Part shown: positions 7,136 to 14,638 of the stretch, piece by piece | Layout of the letters: the number at the start of each line of letters is the position of its first letter | Numbering within the stretch: position 1 is the stretch's first letter | NCBI GenBank assembly: GCA_964393335.1 | Contig: CAYMTN010000057.1 | Coordinates: 1 to 25,327, forward strand | Origin: CAYMTN01 sp964393335 | Lineage (GTDB): Bacteria > Chloroflexota > Anaerolineae > Aggregatilineales > Aggregatilineaceae | Direction of reading: 5' to 3' | Length of the DNA stretch: 25,327 nucleotides | Notes under the pieces: generated by a model | The model's database searches: none | Told to the model about the DNA's origin: nothing | The model's input: only the letters and a program-made list of their open reading frames with translations | Made by a program: the position numbers and the translations under genes

Positions 7136-7894
7136 CTATGCAAAAAAGCCCAGGATATAGTCCTCCGCCGGGTGATGCGCGCGGCGCACCGCGTCGATCA
7201 CGGCGCGGACGTCGTAGGCGACGTGCCGCGATTCCAGCCGGTAGCCGTGCGCGTCCGCTTCGAGCAGCACGTAATGGGCGTGGCGGTCCGGGGGTGTCGG
7301 GTTGCTGACGCTCGCCACGTTGACCACGTGCAGCCCGTCAAGCTGGCGGTCCTGCGGGACGTGAATGTGTCCCACGACGACCAGGTCGGCGTCACAACCG
7401 GCGAAGCGGGCGCGTACCTCGTCGTCGGGCGTATCCGGGGCCATACCGGGGCCGTCGTCGCGCCCCGGCGACGCGTGCACGGCCAGCAGGCGCGTGCCAT
7501 CCGGCAGTGTCAGGCGCTGTTCCAACGGCAGCGCGGCCAGCCAGTCATACCAGCCGTGCGCGGTGACGTACCCCCGCGTCCACGCAAAACTGCGCGCGAC
7601 ATGCGCCAGATGGGGAATCAGGGTGGGATCGGCGCGCGCGTCGTCCACCGTCGGGTGGGGCAGCGCATCCGATACCGTGTAACGGTCGGTGTTGCCGCGC
7701 ACGACGACCACGTTTCCCAGCGCGGCGATACGTTCCAGCGGCGTCACCGGGTCGTAACCCAGCGCGGAAAAATCCCCGACGATCCAGCAGGCGTCTACGC
7801 CGCCCTGGTGTTCGATATCCCGCAGCACGGCGTCCAGCGCCGCCGGATTGCCGTGTATGTCCGAAAAAATCGCCAGCCGTAGATCAGAGGCCAT
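7136..7894 (-). CDS. Calcineurin-like metallophosphoesterase (YfcE/MJ0936-like)
   Basis: 252 residues. Metal-binding motifs are visible in order: D12 and H14 in FSDIHGN, D41 in VGDFSALGYDP, N68 in VRGNTDRY, a histidine in LLAVHASPG, and GHIH in DLVVVGHIHVPQ. This is the small single-domain bacterial phosphodiesterase type. Candidate substrates are phosphomono- or diesters, including cyclic nucleotides. The start at 7894 has AAGGA 8 bases upstream; ATG codons at 7903 and beyond are alternatives. The first 11 bp overlap the end of the 2H phosphoesterase gene, so translation of the two is probably coupled. Confidence 0.9.
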   Translation of the reverse strand: MASDLRLAIFSDIHGNPAALDAVLRDIEHQGGVDACWIVGDFSALGYDPVTPLERIAALGNVVVVRGNTDRYTVSDALPHPTVDDARADPTLIPHLAHVARSFAWTRGYVTAHGWYDWLAALPLEQRLTLPDGTRLLAVHASPGRDDGPGMAPDTPDDEVRARFAGCDADLVVVGHIHVPQDRQLDGLHVVNVASVSNPTPPDRHAHYVLLEADAHGYRLESRHVAYDVRAVIDAVRRAHHPAEDYILGFFA

Positions 7895-8594
7895 GACGTT
7901 CATCCTTTCGCAGCGGGTAAGATGCCAGCACGCGCACGACGTCGTGTGACATGTACCAGTCGTTGAATACAAACTCGATGCAATCGACATCCCACGCGCC
8001 CAGATCGCGCAGGCGGGCCGAATCCAGAAAATGGGCCAGGGCGGGCAGGTTGGCGGGCTGCGACCGGAAGCGCAGGACCGTGCTGTGCGCTGTCACGCTG
8101 CGGTAGCGCTGCTCCGCGCGGTCATCCAGCCCGGCAGCCGCCAGCGCCTGCCGCACCGCGTCGCGCACGGCGTTGAGCGCGTCCGACTGGCCGGTGATGA
8201 GCACGCTGTCTGGGCTGGCGCTGATGCCCACCAGGTGCACCGGGAACGGGCGCGTCCGGGCGAAGACGTCCGCGAAGGCTGCGCGGAACGCATCCAGCGG
8301 CGCGCCGTCCAGGTCAAAGCCCGGCGCGGAGCTGATCACCGCGAGCAGCGTGATATGTATTTCGTCGGGCCGGTAGAAGTATTGATCCGGGGCCAGGGCG
8401 CGCAGCTCGTCGATCAGCGCGGTGATGCGCTCCAGCACGACGGGACCGGGCCGGATGATCAGGGTCAGGCCGCGCCGGTCGTCCGCTGCCCGGTTGAGCA
8501 GGTGCGGATCGGTGCGCACGTGCCCGACGGAGAACGTGGCGCGTGCCGCGTCCCACAGCCGGTCATAGACGGTCTGCGCGTTCTCAGTCGTCAT
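7884..8594 (-). CDS. 2H phosphoesterase (LigT/2'-5' RNA ligase-like)
   Basis: 236 residues. The two signature tetrapeptides of the 2H superfamily are present: H80-I-T-L in EIHITLLA and H170-S-T-V in TAHSTVLRF. They are about 90 residues apart, as expected of the bilobal fold. The C-terminal part has CIEFVFNDWYMSHDVVRVLASYPL, the usual last strand with 'vre...W'-like content. Such enzymes open 2',3'-cyclic phosphates, cyclic ADP-ribose phosphates or 2'-5' linkages. The gene overlaps the preceding M20 gene by 11 bp and the following metallophosphoesterase by 11 bp, making a tightly coupled trio. A pathway involving two successive phosphoester steps is suggestive but unproven. Confidence 0.85.
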   Translation of the reverse strand: MTTENAQTVYDRLWDAARATFSVGHVRTDPHLLNRAADDRRGLTLIIRPGPVVLERITALIDELRALAPDQYFYRPDEIHITLLAVISSAPGFDLDGAPLDAFRAAFADVFARTRPFPVHLVGISASPDSVLITGQSDALNAVRDAVRQALAAAGLDDRAEQRYRSVTAHSTVLRFRSQPANLPALAHFLDSARLRDLGAWDVDCIEFVFNDWYMSHDVVRVLASYPLRKDERHGL

Positions 8595-9738
8595 GCTCCG
8601 TGTCCATTTCCCAGTTCTGGAGGATACTCGCCAGCAGCGCCGCCCGGCGCGGCAGGCTGGTGATGATCACGTGTTCGTTTTCGGCGTGCATGCCGTCGCC
8701 ACGCGCGCCCAGGCCATCCAGCGTCGGGATGCCGAGCGCCGCCGTAAAATTCGCGTCGCTGCCCGCGCCGGTTAATTCCTCGCCAACCGGCAGCCCCAAT
8801 TGCCCGGCCAGTTTGGCGCACTGGCCATAGGTGCGGATCATGCGCGCATTGCGCTCCATCGGCGGGCGGCCTATGCCACCTTTGACGGACAGGCGGATGC
8901 CGTCTTGCACCGGCTGGAGGTGGTCGATCAGCGCGAGCAGACGGTCGGCCTCGTCCTGCCGCGAAAAACGCATGTCGACCAGGAATTCCGCGTGCGGCGC
9001 GATGATGTTGGCCGCCGTGCCGCCGGAAATCAGGTTCACGGCGACGGACGTACCCCGTTCCGGTGCGTCCCACTCGGCCATGCGCAGAATCTGGTACGCG
9101 GCCTCGTGAATGGCGTTGATGCCTTTTTCCGGCTCTTCGCCGGAGTGCGCGGGGCGGCCCTCGACGGTCACGGTGTAACGCGCCATGCCGCGCCGCGACG
9201 TTTTGACTGTTTCGCCCTCGGTAGCCGGTTCCAGCACCAGCGCCAGCCCGGCATTGGCTGCCACCTTTTCGATCAGGTCACGCGCCTGGACGCTGCCGCG
9301 TTCCTCGTCGGTGGTGAACAGCGCCCAGATCGGGCGGCGCGGCAGCCCGCCGTACAGGTAGAGCAGGCCCATCACCTTGATGATCAGCGCGATCCCGGCT
9401 TTCATGTCCAGGATGCCGGGACCGTACAGCCGGGCACCACTCTGCCACAACGGCATACCGGCCAGCGTGCCGACCGGCCACACCGTATCCATGTGCGCCA
9501 GGAGCAGGATCGGTTGGCCGGGCAGGTTGCCGTTCCACGCGGCGTACAGGATGTCGCCTACTTCCTCACGGGGGAAAATTTCCACCTGCGCCCCGGCTTC
9601 CCGCAGTTGTTCCGCGACGAACTCGCCCAGCGCATCGACGGCGGCTTTGTCACCGGTCGGCGATTCGCGGATCACCAGTTCCTTGAGCAGATCGACGATG
9701 TCGTCGTTGTGCTCGCGGAAAAAATCGAGGAGTCTCAT
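8584..9738 (-). CDS. M20 family metallopeptidase (carboxypeptidase G2-like), copy B
   Basis: 384 residues, a clear paralogue of the gene at 5904-7052. Motifs: H82/D84 in LAHMDTVWPVGT, D111 in YGPGILDMKAG, EE 145-146 in TTDEERGS, E170 in LEPATEGE, and H351 in GDGMHAENEH. All zinc ligands and the catalytic acid are intact. It lacks a signal peptide. It is the first gene of the operon and overlaps the 2H phosphoesterase start by 11 bp. No strong ribosome binding site is seen before the ATG at 9738. Retention of two M20 copies flanking a pair of phosphoesterases suggests different substrates or a heteromeric role; this is inference. Confidence 0.92.
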   Translation of the reverse strand: MRLLDFFREHNDDIVDLLKELVIRESPTGDKAAVDALGEFVAEQLREAGAQVEIFPREEVGDILYAAWNGNLPGQPILLLAHMDTVWPVGTLAGMPLWQSGARLYGPGILDMKAGIALIIKVMGLLYLYGGLPRRPIWALFTTDEERGSVQARDLIEKVAANAGLALVLEPATEGETVKTSRRGMARYTVTVEGRPAHSGEEPEKGINAIHEAAYQILRMAEWDAPERGTSVAVNLISGGTAANIIAPHAEFLVDMRFSRQDEADRLLALIDHLQPVQDGIRLSVKGGIGRPPMERNARMIRTYGQCAKLAGQLGLPVGEELTGAGSDANFTAALGIPTLDGLGARGDGMHAENEHVIITSLPRRAALLASILQNWEMDTEHDD

Positions 9739-9836
9739 GAGTCCGTGTGTCGTTTTGGTGTGAGCATACTAGTCGCCAGGCATGTCATCAGACGAGACAA
9801 TTGGCTCCTGTGAAAATAGCATTCAGCATTCAGCGA

Positions 9837-9935
9837 TCAGCCAAAAAGCAGGGGTGCTGCCTGCCGCGCCCAGGATTTGGTTTCGCGTGCTGCATCCAGC
9901 ATATGGTGCAAGCGCACCCAATCATCCTTGTTCAT
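9837..9935 (-). pseudogene. Truncated HEPN (DUF86-type) toxin remnant
   Basis: A 32-codon frame begins at an ATG that overlaps the last 14 bases of the nucleotidyltransferase gene, exactly where a HEPN partner starts in MNT-HEPN modules. It reads MNKDDWVRLHHMLDAARE and then TKSWARQ. The first 18 residues match the opening helix of DUF86/HEPN proteins (..rL.HMLDAARE..). The expected continuation, about 90 residues including the RxxxxH active-site motif, is missing: a stop occurs at 9837-9839 after an unrelated PLLFG tail. I read this as a degraded toxin gene. Confidence 0.7.
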
Positions 9936-10224
9936 AATAAACCTGCGCGCGCTCCAGTACTTCCTGCCGGAAATAGCGGCTGAGATCGGCGGGGGTGCGC
10001 ATATCAACCTGCCGTCCTAACAAGCCGGATAGCTCGATCTCCATACCTGCCAGCGTGATCAATCCGGGTGTGTGGGCTGGCTCGAACTCCACCAGCACGT
10101 CAACGTCACTATCCGGTCTGAAGTCATCTCGCAAGACCGAGCCGAAAAATGCCAGCCGCCTGATATGGTGGCGCTGACAAAACTCGGCAAGCTGGTGAGG
10201 CGGTACCGTGATCCGTACAGTCAT
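9922..10224 (-). CDS. Minimal nucleotidyltransferase (MNT antitoxin type)
   Basis: 100 residues, the normal length of MNT/NTP_transf_2 proteins. The catalytic signature is seen as FFGSVLRDDFRPDSDVDVLVEF (GS at 28-29, aspartates D40 and D42, third acidic region later in the DMRT strand). In MNT-HEPN modules this enzyme adenylylates the HEPN toxin and neutralises it. Here the overlapping HEPN gene is reduced to a 32-codon remnant, so the antitoxin stands alone or has gained another use. It follows the lipoprotein gene ending at 10243 with only 18 bp between, and may be read through from it. Confidence 0.88.
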   Translation of the reverse strand: MTVRITVPPHQLAEFCQRHHIRRLAFFGSVLRDDFRPDSDVDVLVEFEPAHTPGLITLAGMEIELSGLLGRQVDMRTPADLSRYFRQEVLERAQVYYEQG

Positions 10225-10242
10225 TGAGGAGTCTTTTTTCCT

Positions 10243-11691
10243 TTAAAACGGGCAGAGATCGCCAAGCGTGTACGAGCGGTTGTTGTAGCCGTAGCTGTTC
10301 ATCACGCTCAGCACGCTGGTGGACGCCCCCACGCTGATCGCCTGGGCGCACGCCGCGTGCGCGTCCCGCGTGGCGCGGTAGTTATCCATGAACACCTGCC
10401 CCATCTGCGCATAACCCGATCCGGGCGATCCGGGCGGATTTTCGGATTGCAGCAGGTTATACCAGTCCTCGGCCCGGCCATTGCCCATCAAGGCATACGT
10501 GATCACGATACGAAAGGCGGCGTAGGCGCGCAGCACTTCGGTTTCGTTGGGCACCGACCACGCGAGCAGGTCCGTATCGCGGCGCGCGGCGTCATAGGCC
10601 AGGATCGCGGGCCGCCACTGCGCCGCCCGCAGCAGGTCGTCAGCCTCGTAGATGGCGTGAATCCGGTAGCGCGTGCCCTCTTGCTGCTCGCGCTGCGCCA
10701 GCACGTAATCCAGCCCGTTCCAGTCCCACACATCCAGCAGCGTGCGCGACGGCCCCGCCGCGATGTTGCCGGACGGGTTGATCTGCGCGGTCAACTCCAG
10801 CACGCCGTCGCCGTCCACGTCCTCGATGCCGATCCGCCCGTTGATGGCGATGATCTGCCCGTTGTTGAGTTCTTCGAACACGCCGACAATCGCATTCCAC
10901 GTCAGGATTTTGGCGTCTTTGTAACAGCTTGAACCGTTACAGGACTCGGTGTAATACACCAGCTCGTTTTTGACGTCCGTATTCATATCTCCCACGCGGC
11001 TGAGCTGCGGCAGGGCAATGCCGGGGTTGTACTGCGTGGCATACAGCAGGCGGTAGCCGCCGTTATCGCAGCCGTAGACCAACAACTGACCGGCGTTAAG
11101 CGGCGTTTCCGGGTTGTAGGTCTGCGGGTTAAAGAGCGTGACGATCACTTCGAGCACGCCGTCGCCGGTGATATCGGTGTCAGCCTGGACGACGCCGCCT
11201 GTCTCGGTGATCGCGCCCCAGTTGCGCAGCGTCGCTTCGAGCACGGTGGACGATCCGCCCGCCGACAGGTAGCGCCCGATCACGACGTTGTAATCGTTAA
11301 AACTCTCCGGGCGCGGCGGCGGCGCGGGTGCGCCGGGCGCGGGACATTCATTCGGCTGGAAATACGGCGCGGCTTCGGGTGCGGCGGCGGTCTGCGTGGC
11401 CGCCTGGCGCGTCGCGATGTCGGCGGTCGCGGTCGCGTTCGGCCCGACCGGGTTCCCGCCCTGCACGCCCGCCGGAGTCGGCGTGGGCGGCGCGTTGAAC
11501 TGGCCGGTCGGCGTGACCAGCCATACCGACAGGTGCCCGCCCGGTGTCGCGGTGGTGAGCGCCTGGCTGGTCGGCGTGGGTGGATCGCGGTCCCCGATCA
11601 CGTCGGCTACCGGGCCGCAGCCCGCGCTGATCGCCGTCGTGAGCGCCAGCGCGATCCCTATCAGCATTCGTGAGAGCAGTGACGTTTTCAT
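10243..11691 (-). CDS. Lipoprotein with FG-GAP/VCBS-like repeats
   Basis: 482 residues. The signal peptide ends with ISAGC (lipidated cysteine 25), followed by a low-complexity Pro/Thr/Ala linker (about residues 35-125) typical of surface-exposed lipoproteins. The folded part contains two calcium-loop-like repeats, DTDITGDGVLEVIV and GIEDVDGDGVLELTA, each with the DxDxDG-type loop of FG-GAP/VCBS propeller blades; a third, degenerate one reads GDMNTDVKNELVYY. The C-terminal third (from around ALMGNG) is helical with several cysteines and no repeat. Function unknown; a binding or structural role at the cell surface is likely. It precedes the nucleotidyltransferase by 18 bp. Confidence 0.8.
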   Translation of the reverse strand: MKTSLLSRMLIGIALALTTAISAGCGPVADVIGDRDPPTPTSQALTTATPGGHLSVWLVTPTGQFNAPPTPTPAGVQGGNPVGPNATATADIATRQAATQTAAAPEAAPYFQPNECPAPGAPAPPPRPESFNDYNVVIGRYLSAGGSSTVLEATLRNWGAITETGGVVQADTDITGDGVLEVIVTLFNPQTYNPETPLNAGQLLVYGCDNGGYRLLYATQYNPGIALPQLSRVGDMNTDVKNELVYYTESCNGSSCYKDAKILTWNAIVGVFEELNNGQIIAINGRIGIEDVDGDGVLELTAQINPSGNIAAGPSRTLLDVWDWNGLDYVLAQREQQEGTRYRIHAIYEADDLLRAAQWRPAILAYDAARRDTDLLAWSVPNETEVLRAYAAFRIVITYALMGNGRAEDWYNLLQSENPPGSPGSGYAQMGQVFMDNYRATRDAHAACAQAISVGASTSVLSVMNSYGYNNRSYTLGDLCPF

Positions 11692-11793
11692 GCTGCGAAG
11701 TATAGCGCACCGGGCTGATCGCGCCAGTTCAACCGGGCGCAGCTAACGCGCGAGCACCTACCAAACGCCGGGAATCAGCAGGTGGTTTCTCCA

Positions 11794-12774
11794 TCACCCG
11801 ATCTGCGCGACGATCTTACCACGCACGCGGCCCGCTTGCAGGCGGCGCAGCGCATCCGGCACGGCGTCGAGCGCCACGACCTCGCTGATCAGCGGGTCGA
11901 TGCTGCCGTCCGCCACCAGCGCGACCAGCTCCGCGCCCATCCGCGCGAGATCGTCCTGGGCGCGGCGGTCACCCGAGCCATACGCGCCGCCCAACGTGAG
12001 TTCATGCACGGAGAGCGCGCGGTCGAACATGTGCCAGCGCGTGAAATCCGGCAGCGCCTCGATACACGCCAGCCCGCCGCCGAACGCCAGCAGCCCCAAC
12101 GCTTCGGTGGCCGATTCGCGCCCGACGATGTCCACCACTGCATCGACGCCGCGCCCGTCCGTGATCGCCATCACGCGCTGCGTCACGTCTTCGCGGTGAT
12201 AGTCGATGACGTGCTGCGCGCCCAATCCCGCGACGTAATCGGCGTTACGCGGCGAGCAGGTCGAGATCACGGCTGCGCCAATGTGCGCGGCAAGCTGCAC
12301 GCCAAACCCGCCGACTCCGCCCGATCCGCCGTGTACCAGGATGCTCTGTCCGGCTTGCAGGTGTAGGCGGCGGACGATGGCTTGATAGGCGGTCAAACCC
12401 GCGCAGGGCAGCGCCGCCGCGTCGGTCAGGCTCACCGCGTCGGGCACGCGCGCCATCGTGTGCGCCACCGTGACCGCGTATTCGGCAAAACCGCCGGGAC
12501 GCGCCAGGTTGCCGTGATACAACACGCGGTCGCCCGGCTGCCAGCCAGCGACACCCGGCCCGATGGCGTCCACCACGCCGGCGACATCCAGCCCCAACAC
12601 AAACGGGTAGCGCCACGCCGGGTGCCCGCCGCCCATCAGTTTGTAGTCAACCGGATTCAGACCGGCAGCCGCGACCTGTACGCGTACCTCGCCGGGGCCG
12701 GGTTCCGGTTGCGGCATCTCGGCCAGGTGCAGGTAGTCAAATGAGCCGGGTTTGTCCAGGACCAATGCTTTCAT
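11794..12774 (-). CDS. Zinc-independent medium-chain dehydrogenase/quinone oxidoreductase
   Basis: 326 residues. N-terminal GroES-like domain: MKALVLDKPG...PGPGEVRVQVAAAGLNPVDYKLMGG...LGLDVAGVVDAIGPGVAGWQPGDRV. The Rossmann NAD(P) site is SILVHGGSGGVGGFGVQLAAHIGA, with the AXXGGVG-like motif. The cysteines of the structural zinc lobe and the catalytic Cys/His pair of zinc alcohol dehydrogenases are absent, which places it with quinone oxidoreductase (Qor-like) enzymes using NADPH. Substrate unknown. GGAG lies 8 bases before the ATG. It is the only minus-strand gene between the lipoprotein and the tmRNA, with which it is divergent. Confidence 0.9.
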   Translation of the reverse strand: MKALVLDKPGSFDYLHLAEMPQPEPGPGEVRVQVAAAGLNPVDYKLMGGGHPAWRYPFVLGLDVAGVVDAIGPGVAGWQPGDRVLYHGNLARPGGFAEYAVTVAHTMARVPDAVSLTDAAALPCAGLTAYQAIVRRLHLQAGQSILVHGGSGGVGGFGVQLAAHIGAAVISTCSPRNADYVAGLGAQHVIDYHREDVTQRVMAITDGRGVDAVVDIVGRESATEALGLLAFGGGLACIEALPDFTRWHMFDRALSVHELTLGGAYGSGDRRAQDDLARMGAELVALVADGSIDPLISEVVALDAVPDALRRLQAGRVRGKIVAQIG

Positions 12775-12864
12775 CGTCTTCGCTCCTTGTGTCCAACGCG
12801 TGAAATTACGCCAGTTCTAACGTCTTTCATAAATATCGGCCATTTAACACGGGTGATTATCTGG

Positions 12865-12870
12865 TATAAT
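12865..12870 (+). promoter_or_regulatory. -10 box of the ssrA promoter
   Basis: A perfect TATAAT is placed 9 bases before the first base of the mature tmRNA (12880). The -35 region is weak (TTTAAC at 12843-12848). Confidence 0.6.
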
Positions 12871-12879
12871 TAGGGTGCA

Positions 12880-13259
12880 GGGGGTGACAGGCTTCGACGG
12901 GGGAGGTTGGTCATAGACTGCAAGCCGAGGCGCTCTACCCTCGTTAATCCAGAGCAACACTATAAGTGCCAACCAAAGCACTCCACGTCTCGCAATGGCT
13001 GCGTAAGTAGCCTAGCAGACAAGACTACCTGCGGGTAGTCCGTCTGCCCCGACCGTCTCCTATCCGGGCGGCAAGCAGGCGACACAAAGGATAGGATGCC
13101 CTGCCCAGACGCCGATACCGGGCAGCTAAGAACCATCGGCTAGCGTGTGGCATACCTGCGTGGGCTTGGGTCCCCACATGCGAACCTGACAAGTCCACTA
13201 TGCTTGTAGATGTTTGTGCTCGAATCTCGCGGACCCGGGTTCAATTCCCGGCACCTCCA
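12880..13259 (+). ncRNA. ssrA: tmRNA (transfer-messenger RNA)
   Basis: Mature RNA of about 380 nt. The 5' end GGGGGTG (12880-12886) pairs with CACCTCC (13252-13258) to form the acceptor stem. It is followed by the conserved GACAGGCTTCGACGGGG and, at the 3' end, by a T-arm-like GGACCCGGGTTCAATTCCCGG. CCA is not encoded. The tag frame starts at resume codon GCC (12968) and stops at TAA (13004-13006), giving ANQSTPRLAMAA. Downstream are several self-complementary stretches expected for pseudoknots PK2-PK4. With SmpB the RNA rescues stalled ribosomes and tags the unfinished protein for proteolysis. The tag ends in AMAA rather than the usual ALAA. Confidence 0.97.
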
Positions 13260-13271
13260 CACTAAACGCTG

Positions 13272-13308
13272 AACGCCGATGGATAGTCACATCGGCGTTA
13301 GTGTTTTT
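13272..13308 (+). terminator. Rho-independent terminator of ssrA
   Basis: Perfect 10-bp stem AACGCCGATG (13272-13281) / CATCGGCGTT (13290-13299), 8-base loop, then AGTG and five T (13304-13308). It lies 12 bases after the mature tmRNA end. Confidence 0.8.
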
Positions 13309-13337
13309 GGGAGAGCAGCGTCCGGTATGTTGCGCCT

Positions 13338-13365
13338 GAGATCGACTGTGTACACAGTCGATCTC
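13338..13365. repeat. 28-bp perfect palindrome
   Basis: GAGATCGACTGTGT (13338-13351) is followed immediately by its exact reverse complement. Adding a 2-base bulge extends the pairing with GCCT/AGGC. There is no T run on either side, so it is not an ordinary terminator. It sits between the ssrA terminator and the stop of the minus-strand secreted protein. It could be a cruciform/operator site or a processed 3' hairpin. Confidence 0.75.
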
Positions 13366-13378
13366 GGAGGCGGCGTTT

Positions 13379-13629
13379 GGTCTCTGAATCTCAGACGATC
13401 TTACTGGACACAACTCGTCGGCACGAAACCATCGATGAGACCGGCCACAAAGATTTCTGTCCAGGATTGGCCGTCGGCTGCCTGGACCGGGGTCGTGCTG
13501 ACAAACCAGGTCTGCCCTGCCGTGACCTTGTTGTCACCTACCGGGGTGCCGCCTGCCGAGCTGTACACCGCGACATCACACGTGATGGTCCGCAGCACAA
13601 AACCAGATGGGACAGGCGCTGCCAGATAA
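13379..13629 (-). repeat. Constant C-terminal cassette, copy 1
   Basis: This 251-bp segment covers the last ~75 codons and 3' flank of the gene at 13401-14024. It matches 14388-14638 with four differences and no gaps (about 98%). All differences lie in the 3'-most 80 bp or so, and those in codons are synonymous. Confidence 0.9.
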
Positions 13630-14024
13630 ACGCCGGCGGTCGGCAGACCGCTGCAAGTGCCGCTCTGCTGCGTGATGGTCTGCTGGGGGAGACCATTACC
13701 CGCCAAGCTGATCATGGTGACCGTGATCGGATTGTATTGTGGCGCGGTGGTATAAGCGGCGCCGCCCATAGTGTAACCCCCTAAGGGGAGTTGGCTCTGA
13801 AACGTAAAAATCAGCGTCCCGGCACCATCTGTGACCTCGTAGCGGTACAGTTCATTTCCTGCGCCAGTGTTATCACGGTCCAACGTGACGATATCCGAAC
13901 TATTGAATCCCGTACAGGTAATGTTGATTGTCCCGGCAAAAGAGCCGGCCTGGGCGACGCTGAAGTTAGTCAATAATACGGCGAGAAGAACAAGACCGGC
14001 AATCGTTAGTCCCCTGCGTAACAT
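13401..14024 (-). CDS. Secreted protein with C-terminal SH3b-like domain, copy 1
   Basis: 207 residues from ATG 14024 (AGGGG six bases upstream). A signal peptide (LTIAGLVLLAVLLTNFSVAQA) is probably cut after AQA, exporting the protein. Residues ~28-132 form a variable beta-rich domain containing YRYEVTDGAGTLIF and TTAPQYNPITVT. Residues 133-207 (from YLAAPVPSGFVLRT) form a domain with CDVAVYSSAGGTPVG, GQTWFVSTTP, DGQSWTEIFV and GFVPTSCV, an arrangement like bacterial SH3 domains (SH3b: strand, 'vG.v.aGqt', 'W.ei', 'GfVp'). The C-terminal domain is identical in protein to that of the gene at 14410-15057. Ligand unknown; SH3b domains commonly bind cell-wall or surface polymers. Confidence 0.8.
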   Translation of the reverse strand: MLRRGLTIAGLVLLAVLLTNFSVAQAGSFAGTINITCTGFNSSDIVTLDRDNTGAGNELYRYEVTDGAGTLIFTFQSQLPLGGYTMGGAAYTTAPQYNPITVTMISLAGNGLPQQTITQQSGTCSGLPTAGVYLAAPVPSGFVLRTITCDVAVYSSAGGTPVGDNKVTAGQTWFVSTTPVQAADGQSWTEIFVAGLIDGFVPTSCVQ

Positions 14025-14125
14025 GGTTAACCCCTTTCTCTCAATTAACAAGATAAATCGAATTTACGATCATACTACTTTCCGAACAACTTTCGACGCT
14101 AAGATCAGGCCGCGCGCCCGTTTCT

Positions 14126-14131
14126 ATTGTA
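14126..14131 (-). promoter_or_regulatory. -10 box upstream of secreted protein copy 1
   Basis: TACAAT on the minus strand within GGGTTTACAATAGAA, conserved at the matching place before copy 2 (15137-15142). The predicted leader is about 95 nt. No good -35 is visible, suggesting activator dependence or an alternative sigma factor. Confidence 0.45.
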
Positions 14132-14247
14132 AACCCAATTGAAGAGAAAACGCCACGATTTCATCTATATTTTAAAAATTATGTCGCGCTTGATGATCTG
14201 CAAGCAACAGTTGACAGGCCATGTGAGAAGTCGGTTTGTTGAGCAAG

Positions 14248-14378
14248 CCCTCACCCCTCCATCCCGCGGTGGCGGCGCATACAACCTCCCACAGCGTAGG
14301 CGAGGGGACTTAATCGGCCAGCGCCCTCTCCCCCTCGCCTGCCTGGCGGGAGCCGCCATTCGGGCTGGGGGGTGAGGG
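14248..14378. repeat. Palindromic intergenic element, CCCTCACCCC/GGGGTGAGGG ends
   Basis: Starts CCCTCACCCC (14248-14257) and ends GGGGTGAGGG (14369-14378). The interior includes GGCGAGGGGACTTAA and CCCTCTCCCCCTCGCC, which can pair. It is similar throughout to 15259-15371 and 15384-15505. Confidence 0.75.
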
Positions 14379-14387
14379 TTTTCAAAC

Positions 14388-14638
14388 GGTCTCTGAATCT
14401 CAGATGATCTTACTGGACACAGCTTGTCGGCACGAAACCATCGATGAGACCGGCCACGAAGATTTCTGTCCAGGATTGGCCGTCGGCTGCCTGGACCGGG
14501 GTCGTGCTGACAAACCAGGTCTGCCCTGCCGTGACCTTGTTGTCACCTACCGGGGTGCCGCCTGCCGAGCTGTACACCGCGACATCACACGTGATGGTCC
14601 GCAGCACAAAACCAGATGGGACAGGCGCTGCCAGATAA
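14388..14638 (-). repeat. Constant C-terminal cassette, copy 2
   Basis: Partner of 13379-13629 at an exact offset of 1009 bp. Identity ends sharply at the codon before YLAAPVP; upstream of it the two genes are strongly diverged. Confidence 0.9.

Larger units (their letters stand above)
14025..14409. other. 385-bp intergenic region of the tandem module: promoter, leader and repeat
   Basis: It holds the leader and promoter of copy 1 (TACAAT on the minus strand at 14126-14131), an AT-rich upstream stretch, the palindromic element at 14248-14378 and the 3' flank of copy 2. Most of it is recognisably similar to 15058-15385. No gene is seen. Confidence 0.7.

Noticed and set aside
8800..9813. Plus-strand frame (337 codons) opposite the M20 gene
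   Set aside because: Shadow of the M20 coding frame; the minus-strand protein carries all catalytic motifs, and this translation has none.
13198..13260. Separate tRNA gene at the T-arm-like GGTTCAATTCC
   Set aside because: It is the 3' tRNA-like domain of the tmRNA; there is no anticodon arm of its own.
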